From Thermothelomyces thermophilus ATCC 42464 (Eukaryota; Ascomycota; Sordariomycetes; Sordariales; Chaetomiaceae), in NCBI RefSeq assembly GCF_000226095.1, contig NC_016472.1, positions 7,502,001 to 7,566,000 of the forward strand: a DNA stretch of 64,000 nt. Direction: 5' to 3'. A program made the translations under genes and the position numbers. This document shows, piece after piece, positions 45,017 through 57,800 of the stretch. Position 1 is the stretch's first letter. Each line of letters begins with the position of its first letter. A model generated the notes under the pieces. It had not been told where the DNA came from. It did no database searches and worked only from the letters and a program-made list of their open reading frames with translations.

Positions 45017-45674
45017 CTAGTAGCCATCCTTGCCCCACTTGTTGTACTTGTCGTGGAGTCTCTGCGATAGCAGTTAGCTTTCCGTCCATACACCGTCTAT
45101 ATAGACCGGAAGCATGTACCTTGGGAAGCTCAACGTCGGGGATGACGACGACGTTGACGGCGCTGGGGGCGTCTTTTGGCGGAGCGTTGTCATCAGCGCC
45201 CGGGTGATACTGGTACTTGCCGTGAGTCGAGTCGGTTTCCCAAGGCATGCTGTTCTTGGCGAGAGGAACACGGCTCTCGGAGGTCGACGAGGTCGGGCTG
45301 CGGCCTACACGCCAAATCCACCGGTTAGCATTCGTCGGGTTGGGGAAGTCGCCTCAAAGGAACACCCTGAGGGCGAGGAGGGTGTTTGTAGACGACTGAC
45401 CAAAGTAGAATCCGGCACCGGTCAGGGCGGCAAGCACCACACCACCGAGAATCTAATCCGGTGAAGTTACATGTCAGCCTAATCATTATCGCGACGCGTG
45501 CGCGAAACAAGCTGTCTATTACTGTGTTCCGCGGCGCTGCATCATCGGCGTCATGGGAATTTGACGCACCATGATCTCAGGGTTCTTCTTCGACTCGGTC
45601 TTCAGCGCCTCCTCGCCGGACGTCAAGCGGCGGGCGGTAGTGCTGAAAGCTCGGCGCGCAATGATCGAAGCCAT
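45017..45674 (-). CDS. Small mitochondrial inner-membrane protein, uncharacterised
   Basis: Four exons, 45570-45674, 45401-45452, 45120-45304 and 45017-45061, 128 residues, each join keeping frame. The start MASIIARRAFSTTARRL is a textbook mitochondrial targeting sequence with a likely cleavage near RRL/TSG. Exon 2 encodes a single membrane segment (ILGGVVLAALTGAGFYFG). The rest is soluble: NSMPWETDSTHGKYQYHPG, VNVVVIPDVELPK and the C-terminus RLHDKYNKWGKDGY. The layout (presequence, one membrane span, small hydrophilic tail) is like accessory subunits of respiratory complexes, but I do not recognise the family and make no functional claim. Introns are 117, 96 and 58 nt. Confidence 0.78.
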
Positions 45675-46889
45675 TGGTATGGTGGTGGTATCGTGAATTG
45701 GCGATGATAGTTAGGAATTGCGGTCGGCAGAGCTCGGTTTGTTCGTGGTGCAAGCTCGGGATGTGCTCTCGTACGATGGATTTCGTCAAAGGCCGAGCTT
45801 CAGGCTTGGCATGGAATATTATGTAAGGCATGTGGCTGTCTGCTTGGTGGGCCAAAGAATTCAGGTGCGAACAGCTGCCATCTGCTCAGGTCCTCGGCTC
45901 TCATGGCGAGGCTGCACAGCACGGGCCTTTGACGGTGCAGCAAAGTGCATGGACGCGAGAACCTGCATCTTGACAATAAAAGACATGTCGAAATTTACTT
46001 TTCATGCGCGTTTCTCGATTCCCTGGAAAATTAAAAATTGTGCAAAGACAAGGCCATGAGCTTTACAGATGCTACAGAGTATACATTGCCTTTGGGAAAC
46101 ATAGTGATCACATCCATTATGAAGACGCAGCTAAAGATGTGTCCCTAAACTTTTCGAATCAAGGTAACATTGGTCACGTTCTCGATCTGGCGCACTGCGG
46201 AAGATCTGTTCCTGTCCTAGGTAACTAGTGGGTCCTAAGTAGTTACAGAGTGGTGCAGGGCATCATCCGTTCAGGGGATACCACAGTAGAGGCCAGTGCG
46301 ATGCATGGAGCACCCGAGTGGGCAAAAAAGCAACTGCCAAGCTGACACGGCCTAAGTCGCTGTGGGCCAGTCTGCTCCTTTCGTCACGAACGGCGAAGGC
46401 TCTCCCCCCCATTTGCTTGTTCAACTTCGAATCTACGCTCGGACGAGCCCGAGGAACAAGATTTGGGGGGTTCTTTCAATCTGCTTCACGACACTCCTTT
46501 CCCACAGTCTTGCGTATTTTTTCCCTTTAATTTGCTTCTGCCGCTCCTTTGTCACCGTTACCATACGACACGCCCACTTTTTCCTCAAATCTGTCGTCGA
46601 AGCCTTTTGCATTGCCACACCCGAATGCTGCAGTAGTTCACGGATCGGACGGACCCTGCATCAGATACCGCACCATCAGGGCTTGCGGTTTGCCGCTACT
46701 CTTTGATAGGACTGGACGAGATATCCGTCGCCCGGCCTGGCGCAGTACACCGCCGATATCGAGCGTCGCAGAAAAGAACCGTTTACAATCCGATCCGCTA
46801 TGTTACCGTGAAAAGCTGCTAGACGCACGAAACTTGGTCACGACTCCCTTGGTGATCAACCTCACCAAACCTCGAGAGCGGACGCAACG
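45675..46889. other. Intergenic region upstream of ERF2
   Basis: About 1.2 kb between divergent genes. Several open frames precede the ERF2 start, but none has family features; part is probably 5' UTR. Confidence 0.45.
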
Positions 46890-48965
46890 ATGGCTTCTGG
46901 GGAGGGAGCGCCGCACACACTCTCCCCCACTGCCGACAATGGCGACAGCTTTCCGCAGTTCCCGCGGGCCGAACGCGGCCCGCCGAGCATCATATCCTCA
47001 AGAATGACCGATATTATGACCGAAGATGGAGGGGAGTCAGAGGCGCCACGGGGAGCGGCGAGTTATAGAAGGAGCGCCCTTTACTCGGACGGCACATCAC
47101 GTCCCGGAACCGCGAGAACTGGTATATCCCAGAGGAATCCCTGGCCGCCGGGGTCATCTTTGCGCCGCGGACCGTCGGGAAAGCGAACAAGCATTGCTGG
47201 TAGCGTTGGCAGCTCATCCGTCGGCACCCGGCCGGCGAGTTCGATGAGCCGAAGCCACGTCCCGACTCTCACATCGCACGCCTTCTTCCGGCCCATGAGC
47301 TCCCAGAAACTTCAAGCCCAGCGGGGCATTGGCAGGCCGACGACGATGTGCCGACAGGTTGGCTTGCAGCTTGATGCCGGCGGGACCAACCGCGACAGCA
47401 TGGTGTCAGACCAGGATGCCCGTACAGCCATACACGCTGGCGACCCAGGAGAGATGCGACCGCCGCCTTCCAGGGGTACCGAGTTCACCGAGCAGGGGAC
47501 ATATGACCGCGTGACAACCACCACAAGCCCGACTCAGGGCTACCATCCCGCCTTGAGTCTCACCGATAGCGTTCGCCCCCTGCAGAAGAAGCCGGAGGCG
47601 GCGAGGAACCTTACCCTCGACATGAGCAAGACGTACAACAAGGCCGGGCCGAACGTCTCGACCCCTGTCCGCACCCCGCATTCGTTGCGATCCAGCTTTC
47701 TCATGCCGAGAATCGAGTCAAGCAGCGGTAACCGCGAGATGCAGGGCGGAGAGAAGCTGGAATCTCTAGCCTCCTCACCTCAGCTGCCGCCCAGTACCGG
47801 AGATGGCAAGGCGGCCCCAGAACGCAAGTCCGCCGCCCGACCGGGCCGCAACTATGAATATTTCCTGGGCAACACGGTCTTCTGTCTTGGAGGCCGATTG
47901 CAGAATACCAGACAACGGCCGGTGAATATCGCGACGGGAGCGTTTGTCATTATTCCCGCCATTCTCTTTTTTATTTTCTCGGCACCGTGGCTATGGCACA
48001 ACCTGTCTCCAGCGATACCCATCACTTTCGCCTACATGTTCTTCATCTGCTTATCCTCCTTCATTCACGCGTCCGTCTCTGATCCAGGGGTACGTCTGGT
48101 CAACCCCGTTTGCCAGTGGTCCTACAGTTCTGGTCACTAACGTGGTCGACAGATTCTGCCTCGAAATATACACAGATTTCCCCCCCCGGACGAGAACGAG
48201 GATCCCCTCCGACTGGGCCCTCCGACGACCGAGTGGGCTCTGGTCAAGTCCTCCGATCCCGCAACCGCAGCGATGGAGGTGCCCACCAAATACTGTAAAA
48301 CATGCAACATCTGGCGACCTCTTCGCGCCCACCATTGCCGGATGTGCGATAACTGCGTCGAGACTCAGGACCATCACTGCGTCTGGCTCAACAACTGCGT
48401 GGGCCGCCGCAACTATCGCTATTTCTTTACCTTCATCAGCAGCGCCGCATTCCTTGGGCTTTACCTCTCTGGCGCGTCGCTGGCGCAGATCCTCGTGTAC
48501 GCGCACCGTCAGGGCATCTCTTCTGGCGGTGCCATCAACCACTTCCGCGTCCCCTTTGCCATGGTCATATACGGTTTCATCGCTTTTCTCTACCCTGCCG
48601 CGCTCATGGGGTACCACGTGTTCCTCATGGCCAGGGGCGAGACCACGCGCGAGTTCCTCAACTCCCAAAAGTTCATCAAGAAGGAGCGGTACCGCGCCTT
48701 CACTCAGGGTAGCTGGTGCAAGAACTGGCACGTTGTCCTGTGCCGCCCGCGTCCTCCGACGTACTACCAGTTCAAGAAGACGTATTCGGAGGGCGACCAG
48801 CGGCTAGGTTCACACCGCCGGGCCCACCGTCCTGCCCGGCGGGAGATAGACCTGAATGAGGGCGTCGAGATGCACAATGTCAAGCCACAACCGCGGCAGC
48901 AGCAGCAGCAGCCGCAGACCGGGTTTGCTGGGCCGGTTCAGATACGGAATGGGGCCAACTCATAA
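46890..48965 (+). CDS. erf2: DHHC palmitoyltransferase Erf2
   Basis: Erf2 with its partner Erf4 palmitoylates Ras at the endoplasmic reticulum. Two exons, 46890-48089 and 48153-48965, 670 residues; the 63 nt intron has a CACTAAC branch point and the join reads SVSDPGILPRNIHR. The first 330 residues are Ser/Pro/Arg-rich, as in filamentous fungal Erf2. NYEYFLGNTVFCLGGRLQNT marks the start of the conserved part. Four membrane spans follow (for example VIIPAILFFIFSAPWLW and YFFTFISSAAFLGLYLSGA). The zinc-binding cysteine-rich domain lies near 445-495 (KYCKTCNIWRPLRAHHCRMC; ETQDHHCVWLNNCVGRRNYR) with the catalytic Cys in DHHC near 478. The TTRE motif after span 4 is also present. The C-terminus ends in a Gln run. 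Confidence 0.94.
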
Positions 48966-49888
48966 CCCGATATCTCATTTCCTTCCACCTCTGTACACTC
49001 ATTTGACTCTACCTTTAATTTCTTGTTTTTCTACCTATTTTCTTTCCGCGCCCGTGATGAGTTGTCAGCAACGGCGTTTCGCGGTTAATGGCTTGAACTA
49101 AAATTATTATAGACTCGGCGGTGTGGGCACAACACCATTCTATCTACTGTATGTAATGCTCGGATTCGTTATTCATATACCCCCGATGTGGCTCGAAGGG
49201 ATGGGAGCCGAATGTAGTACGGATTATGCTGGTGGTTGTTTGTACCTAAGATAGCTAGTGACTCTTCGTTTCAAACTTTGGGCTCCTCCCCCTTGAAAAG
49301 CCTGCGTCTAGATGTCATCATCCTGCTTCACAAGTGCCTTGGTCCGTACCTCAAGAACACACTTTACACCTCCTTTTTCCAGCCCGGACTGGGACTGGTC
49401 TGATAAAGACAGCAATATGGGAGGGATAGCTTCACAGTTTTTCTGGCTCAATTGCTCGTTCCGGAGAAAGTACCATTGAACAACATACTGGTGGCCTTCC
49501 GGCCCCATTGATTTCTTCAAATTAGGACGCGATACCTCCCACTCATCAACCGGTTATAAACATACTTAGCAATCTGCTCATCTACCCAGCCCACGGGAAG
49601 CTGATGACCCAGTATCGAGACTGATAGGACTGAACCCCCCTAAGCCCTCGTCGGTTATGAGAATAACAATAAAAAAAAAAAAGGGGGGGGGGGTTGCGAC
49701 TAACACGGGCACTGACGGGGCTCCCGCATCCTCACTCTCACCGGCCTTGTGTATTGTAAATACAGGACAGGACAGCAGTACTGTCACAACCTAGGGGGGT
49801 CAAGAACAATGCCCACGGATCTGGATCTGTGCGTGCCCATCTATCATCTCCCTACGGCCGCCGCCGCCGCCGCTGCCAACGACGACAA

Positions 49889-49934
<46 letters not shown>

Positions 49935-49951
49935 AACGACAGCGACGACGA
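48966..49951. other. Convergent 3' region between ERF2 and the acidic protein gene
   Basis: About 1 kb. It has an A run and a 10-base G run near 49670-49692, and from 49857 a GAC/GAC/AGC triplet tract that continues the repeats of the neighbouring gene past its stop codon. Confidence 0.5.
49857..49950. repeat. Triplet-repeat tract (GCC, then GACGACAGC-like units)
   Basis: About 90 nt of GCC triplets followed by units such as GACGACGACAGC on the plus strand, just beyond the stop codon of the acidic protein gene encoded on the minus strand. Confidence 0.85.
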
Positions 49952-52482
49952 CTACGATGACGAAGCATCGGGCGCAGCGTCCTCCGAAGAGACAGCAGCA
50001 GCAGCAGCGGCAGCGGCAGCGGCACGGCCGTCGCCGTCCTCGCCACTACCTTGACCGACGCCGCCGTCTCCACCACCACCTCCATCTTCGCCGCCGCCGC
50101 CGCCGCCGTTGCCACCTCCTCCTCCTCCGGCGCCTTCAGCTCCGCCAGCGGCAGCACCTGCGCTCCCTGGTTCCGGCTCTGGCTCCGGTTCCGACCCCGG
50201 CTGGGGCTGGGGCTCGGGTTCGGCCTCCGCCGTCTTGGCCGCACCAGGGGCATCGGAGACGCCGCCATCGCCGTTCCCGCCGGCCTCGTCTTCTCCGCTG
50301 CCGCTGCCGCTGCCGCTGCCGCTGCCGCTGCCTATGCCTATGCCTTCCTGCTGCCGATCGAGCTCCCGTTCCAGGCTGCCGAGGAGGTTCAGGCCGTCCT
50401 CTTCGTCGTCTGGCCCGGTTGCTGGTGCGGCTGCCACCGCTACCGGCGGAGGCGTTGCTTCGGTTGTTGTTGTTGTTGCTACTGCTGCTGCTGTTTCTGT
50501 AGGTCCTGCTGCTGTTGTTGGGGTCACAACCGGGGAGGCTGTCGACTGGGGGGGGTTCGAGTTGGGAGGTGCTGGCGCTTCTTCGCCTTGTCCCTGCTGT
50601 TCTTCGCCTGGAGCTGGCTCGGCGGCAGGCGGCGACGACGGCTGTTTGGTGGCGTCTATGGTGGACACAGGCTGGGGCTCAGCGGATGCTTGAAAGTGAC
50701 CTGGCGTCGCGTCGTCTGTGGCCATTGGTTCCGGTTGGTCTTCGGAGGGAGCTGGCGGGGAAGGCTCGGTTGGCTGCGTTGCCGCGGCCGCCGGGCCCTG
50801 GCTGCCGGCATGCGCGGGGACAACAGGGTCCCTGAGCGACGGGAGGATCCCCTGAGTCGGTACCTCGCTTGCGGGTGCCTGGCTAGCAGCGCCGTCCCCC
50901 GACTTCGTCTGCGATTGCGCTTCCGGGTGATTCGTGGCCGCCAAGGATGCGCTCGGGGTGGGGGACATGTTTGGTGACGGCTCGGTGGGTGAAGCAACCA
51001 TGACGTTCTTCAGAGGGCTGCCTTCAATCTTGGACGAGGCGGATGAACCGAGGTTGGCCAGGCTCGGTGGCTGGAAGCGGGCTTTGGATACGGTAGTACC
51101 GTCATCCGGCTCCTCCGCCTTAGCACGGGGCTCGACGGGCTCCTCAACGGAACCCGGTTGGATGGCCTCCGACATCTCCGAGTCCTCGGTCTCTTGACCG
51201 CGGTCTTCAACGCCGGGCTCGTCGGCGTTCGACGCCTCTGCCACTTCGTCATCTCCGGCCTCCTCGTCTCCCTCCTCTTCTTCCTCGCCCTCGCCCTCGC
51301 TACCCTCTCCTTCGTCTTCGGACGGCACGCCCGAGACATCGACCATCTCGCTATCCTGATTTGTGCTGTCTTCGGTGTCCTCAACCTTGATTCCCTGTAA
51401 AGAAAACATGGTGGTCAATAATTAATTCAGCTGAAAAAGGAGTGGGAACAATAAAGTGCTCGCGATGGAACGAATAAGAACGTGATCACGTCAACACCTA
51501 CAGTTTCGGGGTCGACAGATGGCGCACCGTCGGCGGCGGCGGCGGCAGCAGCAGCAGCAGCAGCAGCAGCCTGTGACCTGGTCGCGGGCAGGGGCAGGGG
51601 CAGCTTTCCCTTCCTGCGGCCGCGCCCGGGCCCCTTGGCCTTTCGTTTCGGAGGCGGAGGGCGTCTCCGGACTGGTGTCGCCTGTTGGGCGGGTGGCTCT
51701 GTCTGTGTTGCCGCCGGCGCGGGCACGACACTGGTGGAGATGATTTCGCCGTCGACTTGCTGCCCCTCGGTAAGGGTGACGGTCTGTTCGTAGGGGTTGC
51801 CGGCGGCGTCGATGCGGCGAACGGTAGCGCGGATGACGGTGGGCCCCGCGGCCTGGGGAGCTACCGTCTTGGAGGCGAGCGTGACCGTGTTCTTGTGGCG
51901 CTTCGCCAGGTGGGATACGGTGGGCACCTCGGCATTGCGCGGTACCTGCTTCCACATCTTGACGACGTACCCGTCGTTGGGCGGGTCCCAATCTTTCTTG
52001 TCGCCCTTGACGGGGTCGATATCGGCATCGGGCTCCTCCTCTTCGACGGGCGCGGGGCGCTTGTATAGCCGACCCGATCTCGCGGCACGGAGCAGTTCCT
52101 GGCTGTGTGGCGGGAGGAGATGGGATTCTCTCGGCATGCCGTACGGGAGTTCAACCGCCCAGCGGTCGCCCTGCTGGGTCATCTCCTGCGGCGCCGAAGG
52201 CGCAACGTGCACCCATTCCTGGCGCCATTGTCGCACGGGAAGACCTGCATCCCGCGGAGAAGGTCGTGGGTTAGTTGAGATTCCCAGGCTCTTCCAGCAG
52301 CGACTGGGCACCGCGACGCACCTTCGAAGTCGTCCGGTTCCGGGAAGCCAGAGCGGGCGCTCCTGCGAGTCTGGGTCGCCGTTCGAAGTTGCTGCTGGCG
52401 CGATGCGCTGTCAGCTTATTATGGTCATGACTGCTGCGATCCGGGCTGTAGGGCCGTTTGCAACACATACCGACCGCTGCAT
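49952..52482 (-). CDS. Acidic low-complexity protein of unknown function
   Basis: I read four exons, 52471-52482, 52322-52394, 51502-52244 and 49952-51394, 756 residues. Exon 1 would be only 12 nt (MQRS), chosen because the next exon has no Met and stops lie just upstream; this start is the weakest part. The N-terminal 150 residues look conserved: [20 protein letters not shown], then [20 protein letters not shown] and [18 protein letters not shown], and [15 protein letters not shown]. Next come a basic [16 protein letters not shown] stretch, a polyalanine run, and then a long Glu/Asp- and later Ser/Pro/Gln/Gly-rich tail. The KR-rich stretch suggests nuclear import. I do not recognise the family. 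The final 150 residues are built from simple triplet repeats. Confidence 0.65.
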
Positions 52483-53168
52483 TGCGATTGCGACACCGGG
52501 CGCGGGCGCCGAATCCTTGTCCAGGCTCCTGTCCTGCCACAACCGAGAAGCGACGGAAGAACGCGAGTCGATCGTTTAGTAGAACTTGCGCGACCTCGGG
52601 CGACCTTGGACGCTTCGCTCACACACGCAGCTCGGACTCAAGGGACGTAGGCGAAGGAAAGCTGCACCGGGTACCGGAGTAACCTATTGTTGATGGTGGT
52701 GCCAAGGCCAATGGCTTTAAGGACCGATGGGGGCGATATTGGGGTGCGGCGCGACGAGCTTGCGACAGCAGAAGCGCGAAGGCAGAAACATGTGTGCAGT
52801 GAGACCAGTTGCAGAGGAAGTGGGTACCTTCAGGCGAGCATCAACCCAATCGATACAGAGCAACGGGATTGTGTAACTTATTCGCCCTTTGCATGTGTAC
52901 TCCGTACTTAGGTGTGTACGTACATACAGTACATACAACATCAATCGTAGAAGGTAACAGTAAAGCCACTGCTGCTGTGGTTATTTATTAGAGGGCGGAA
53001 TTCTTGGTGCACGTCGCAACGTGCGTTCGAGACCACACTCAAGACCTCGCTTAAAGAGATACTTCGCTCCAACCGTATCCGCACTGATCAGATGTGCATC
53101 AAAGCAGACTATGCTCAAAACGATGTCCAACCGCTGACAGAAACTGTTTGAGGTCGACAAGAGAGAAC

Positions 53169-53210
<42 letters not shown>

Positions 53211-53631
53211 CAAAAGGGGCACAAGATTCATCAAGAGACAAATTGAAGTGGGTGGCTGGTTCTTTTCATGCAACGAGCGCGTGCCCTGTCCTGCCGAAGC
53301 GCCCCAACTCCAGACTCTAAATTTCGTTCCTACAAGCGTCTGCCCAGAGCACCAATGTGCGACACGCCCAGGCTTGCCGCAAGAACGGCCATGCTGCTCT
53401 CAGAAGCTAATGTACACACACCAGCAGCCACCGGATACCTGACGCTAAGATATCTCATGATAGCCCTAGTGGGAAAAGCTCTCGCGGTCGGGGGAAGAAA
53501 AAAAGCTCAATCCCAGCTGCGAGCGTAACTTTGGTCAGCGATGGCTTCGCCCCAAAAAGACTCCCATCACCACGCTCGCCGAAAAAAGGGTTGGGGGGGG
53601 GGGGGGAGGGGGTTGGTTGGTTGGATCCAAC
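52483..53631. other. Intergenic region between acidic protein gene and ISD11
   Basis: About 1.15 kb. It contains a palindromic cluster near 52895-52935 (TGTACTCCGTAC; TGTACGTACA at 52915), a second GA-rich tract at about 53171-53204, and a G run at 53593-53606. No gene. Confidence 0.55.
53171..53204. repeat. GA-rich simple repeat
   Basis: GA dinucleotide tract of about 30 nt, shorter than the one at 29830. Confidence 0.9.
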
Positions 53632-54299
53632 TCACCCAGTATCCTTCTGCCTCACTGTCTCGCCGTGACCCGGTCGGTCCTTGCCCTACGCGCGAGGAGA
53701 GTCAGCCTTCCAACCTTTTCCCTCCCCTTTGCTCACAAGACATGTGCGCGACATACCGATATCCCTCCTTCCACCACGAGCCGGTCCAGCTGATAGAATT
53801 GGCTAATCGCTGTCTGGCGCTGTTACCGAGGGGCAGCCGCCTTCGTCAGCACGATCCGTGAACCTAACGCCCATCATTAGGGAGACGCAAACAATCCCGT
53901 CCCAACCGCTCCACAGTTTCAGCCAGCGGCGGACGGGGGGTGTGCGCACCTTCAGCATCTGCAACTGCTCCAGCCCCTTTTGCACGAGCTCCTGTATCCG
54001 CCGGGGGTCCTCGACGTTCTTGTTCTCCCGGAAGGCGTCTCTCGTGCGGCGCCGGGCGTACTCGCGGAAGTTGTAGGCCGTGAACTGGTTCCCCTGGCGG
54101 AGGAGCTGTCGGTACTGCAAACGCGCGGGTTTCCGGTCAGCACCAGACTGAAAACCAAAACATTCCTGGGGCTTGCAAGGTGCTGCAGAGGAGGAAGGGC
54201 GGCCCCCGGGGGAGGGGGTGGGGGGAGAGCGAGGAAACGTACTAGCGAGAGCACCGTTTTCGCCGACTCGGGCTTTGCGGCTGCCTGGACGGCAGTCAT
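53632..54299 (-). CDS. isd11: Isd11, LYR-motif subunit of the mitochondrial cysteine desulfurase
   Basis: Isd11 binds and stabilises Nfs1 in the mitochondrial matrix, needed for iron-sulfur cluster assembly. Four exons, 54243-54299, 53950-54114, 53757-53819 and 53632-53685, 112 residues, all joins in phase 0. The LYR motif (residues 19-21) is formed across intron 1: ...TVLSL joined to [20 protein letters not shown]. Then [52 protein letters not shown] and the C-terminal ETVRQKDTG, which matches fungal Isd11 tails. Length fits the family. Introns are 128, 130 and 71 nt. Confidence 0.93.
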
Positions 54300-54829
54300 G
54301 GCTAACTAACAATTCCCGGCAGTTGACTCGGAATAAGAAAAAAATAGAGAAGAATAAAAAATCGGGAAAAGCTTGACGTGGTCCTCGGAAGAAGGGCTGG
54401 CTTGCCGGGCGGGTGTTGGCGATGACGAAAGTTGCCCACCTAGAATGCGAAGGTCGGAATAACTACCGGAGATAGGGCGGCTTATCGGGATGCCAAGATC
54501 CAGTAAGGCTTCGATAAATGCATAATGAGGGACTGCCTCCGCGTGTTAAATACGGACATAATCATCGCTTGACTGACACTGAACGCCTGCGTTCGTCGAT
54601 AAACAGAGTTGTCAAGGTGATTTTTCCGATCCCTTCCAACCAACAAATAGCTCCAGACCGCGCCCTTTCCCAATCCCCGTTAAAAAGAACAACCTCCCGC
54701 TGAAACAAACAGAAAATTAACACCCTAACCTCCCCGTATTAACGGTAGTTACACCCTAAAAAATAAAAAAAAAAAATAAAAAAAAAAAAGAACAAGAAGA
54801 AGAGACCCGACGACGACGCCCCTCCCTCT
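54300..54829. other. Intergenic region upstream of ISD11
   Basis: About 0.5 kb between the ISD11 start and the 3' end of the Zn2Cys6 gene; A/T-rich at 54755-54790. No gene. Confidence 0.5.
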
Positions 54830-57800
54830 TCAATATCCATACATATCCCCGCCGCCGGCCCAGCCCGGCTGTTGCGGCTGCTGCGGCTGCCGCATCGCCG
54901 CCGCCGGCGTCACCCCGTCGGACACGTAGTACCCCAGCTCGTGCTCGTACCCGTCGTTCATAGCCAGCGCCGGCTGCGGGTGTACCAAGTACTGCTGCGG
55001 CGCGGCCTGTGGATCGTAGATGGTCCCCGGTGGCGGCGGCGGCGGCGGCGGCGGCGGGGCCCCTGGTGCGTTCGTCTCCGGCATATCACCCTGCGCTGGG
55101 GCGGCCGCTGTCTGGTGAGTGTCGAAAGCCTCGAGCAGGAGGCCGAGCCCGTCGGTGGTAGGCCTGGGAACAGCTCCCGCGACCGGCGCCGGCGGCGGCG
55201 GCACTTGTCCCTGAGGGATAACTAATGCTTGCTGCTGCTGCTGCTGTTCTTGTTGTTGCTGCGGCGCCAGAGTGGGTGGCGTCTGCGGTCGGGGACCCGA
55301 GAGGCGTATGCTAGGGTCGGTGTAGGTCGCCTGTGCAGGCAGATGTTGTTGGAGGGTGAGCATCGCCGTATTCGTGCCAGGGTTCTGATTCTGAGCCAGG
55401 ACGCCGGTCTGCTCGTCAGGGGCGGGAGCCACGATCCGAGGTTGGATGGGCTTGACAGCGGGGCGATTAGGGGTCGGATGTAAGACGTGAGGGATCGGTT
55501 CTCTCTGCGAGTTTTATGAGTGTTATGATCAGGTTTAAAAACACACACCCCTTGAAATATCGGAGGGGAACTAGGATACTCACGCTGTCGGCCATGCTGC
55601 CCTCCGCCCCGGCAGCCACTGCATTCCGAGAGTTGTAGAACTTCTCCAGATGGTCGTACCACCGAGAGGCAAGAGGCCATATCTTCTTGCTTTCTGCGAG
55701 GATGCTGAGGATACGCTGGACCATCACGGGGGTATTGCGCGCGATCGACGGGTCAGGGCAGACTTGAGACCGGGCCGTCAGTTATTCCTCCGAAAAGAAG
55801 CGGCGGGTTGGATATATTTATTCTCTAGCACATATGAATCTTACTGTTTGGGAACTTGCAGGGATAGCAAGCCAAGAAGCCGCAGGTGTAGAAACAAAAC
55901 GCCTGCAGAGGATCGATGTCAGTTTCCGAGCGCAGCTGTAACTCTACCAATGTAGTCATGCTCACCGCCATCTGCGCACCGGGGCCGTCTTCTGGAGATC
56001 TTTCGGCATAGTGAGTCTCAATCTGCTCATAGAGCATGCTTACGTTCCAGAAGAGCTTGCGTGCCATCTCGGTCCAGAAGGCTCTCAGTTCAGGATCCGA
56101 CTGATCACGGGATATCATCCTGTTATTGAACGGCCCTTCAGTTAACAGATGATACACCTGACGAGAGAGCATTTCACCTACTCATCTAGATATGGTTTGC
56201 GAATAACGATGTTGCATAGGCGCGTGGTCATCGTCACTCCCATATATCCCTGCCCCGGAAGTTAGCCACGGCTGGGCTCGGGGCAAGCCCCTAGGAAGCA
56301 TGACATACCAGGTCCAGACCTTCCTGTTTGTACCCCTTGAGAAGCAGATTGCTCCATCGATAGTTGTTTGGGAGGCCGTCCTCCCATTCCGCAAGCCGCC
56401 GTTCCATCTGGGCATATTCGCTATCCTGCTCCCAAGGCCGGGGGCTACGATTGTTGTTGATGGCTCGTCGATAGATGGCGCCCCAGTAATTGTGTACTTG
56501 GATGAGGGCTGCAAAGAGCGACCTCCCTTGGTCGGCAACCAGAGCAGGGTTCTCCAGGGCGGGAGGAGTGCCCTCGAGGGCCGCTCTCGAATTCGGTTCT
56601 CGAGCATTGGCAAAGTCACTCTCGTTGCTCGGGAGCAGCGCTGTGATGTCGCTCGCCGACAACAACACGGGGGACTGCGGGCCGGAGTGCAGGTTGTCCT
56701 GGCTGTGCAGCATCCACTGTAACAAAGCGTCAGCCCCGTGATGGGTGTCACACCCCATCTCAACGTTCGGGTTTCCAACGTACGAAGGTCCTCCGTGCAG
56801 ATTCAGCTCGTATGATGAGATCTCGTGTTGGGTTCGCTATCACATACGTCTCCTCCCTATGCAGCTGCATCAGGGTGGCCATCCGCATCGCAACCGCCAT
56901 GTTGATCTTGTCCTTGTCAGAAGACGAATGGCGCAAAGCCCCGTACGGGGGGAGTGGGCATGACTAACGGAACTCTTGTGCTTCAACCCACTTCCCTGCT
57001 GCGCAATGCTCAAGAGATAGAAAGCCTGACACCGCTCCAGGGTCGGCTCCCTGTACAGCTCGTTCTGCGCCAGGGCCGAGGCGCGCTCCATGAAGGCCTC
57101 TGAAGCCCTCACAGCACTTCCGAACCGCTCGACCAACGCCGGCGTCAAGCGCGCCGAGACACTGAGGATGCCGAGGAGAAAGAAGACGCTGACGGATCGA
57201 TGCTGGGTCCGGAGCCGCTCGGGAAACAGCTGCTTCGGGATGAAGCCGAGCTGGAAGTAGTGGCGCGTGAACTGGTTGACGGATTCGAGGATCTCGGGTA
57301 GCGGGGGTAGGAGATCCCACTCGTCAGCAACCTTGGCCAGGCCAGAGGGTATCAGGAGGCTCGAACGTAGCGGAGCCGCGCCGTCCCGGCCCTCGCGGCG
57401 GGCCTTGGTGTCGTCCCGCTTCTTGCTCTTCTCGGCCCTCGCCCGGGGATGGCGGTACTCACGGTCCTGATCAGGCTGGCCGCGTACCGGAAAGATGCTT
57501 TGAGAGCATGGCATCATCAGCACGGGCTACAAAAGAGGCGTGAAAGATGCAGCAGCATTGGATCCGTGCGTGGGCGGGCGGCGTTCTCACCATTCGCTAG
57601 GTGCAAGACCCGCATCGACACAAGCCCGACACGGTGGCTTCGCTTTTTCATGAATACATTTGCTCCTCATACGACGACATCTAGCATTGCATGTCAGACC
57701 AACCCTTCTCAGCTACAGATACAGAAGACATTGAGAAAGAAAAGCATAAAGGCAGAGAGAGAAGCCCGGCGAATATATTGGTGGCAAAAAAGTCCAGTCA

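Noticed and set aside
55467-55583. Read-through end of the Zn2Cys6 protein in the frame following MADS
   Set aside because: A GTGAGT donor and CGCAG acceptor remove this stretch and restore a Pro/Gln-rich C-terminus in phase 0, which fits the family better.
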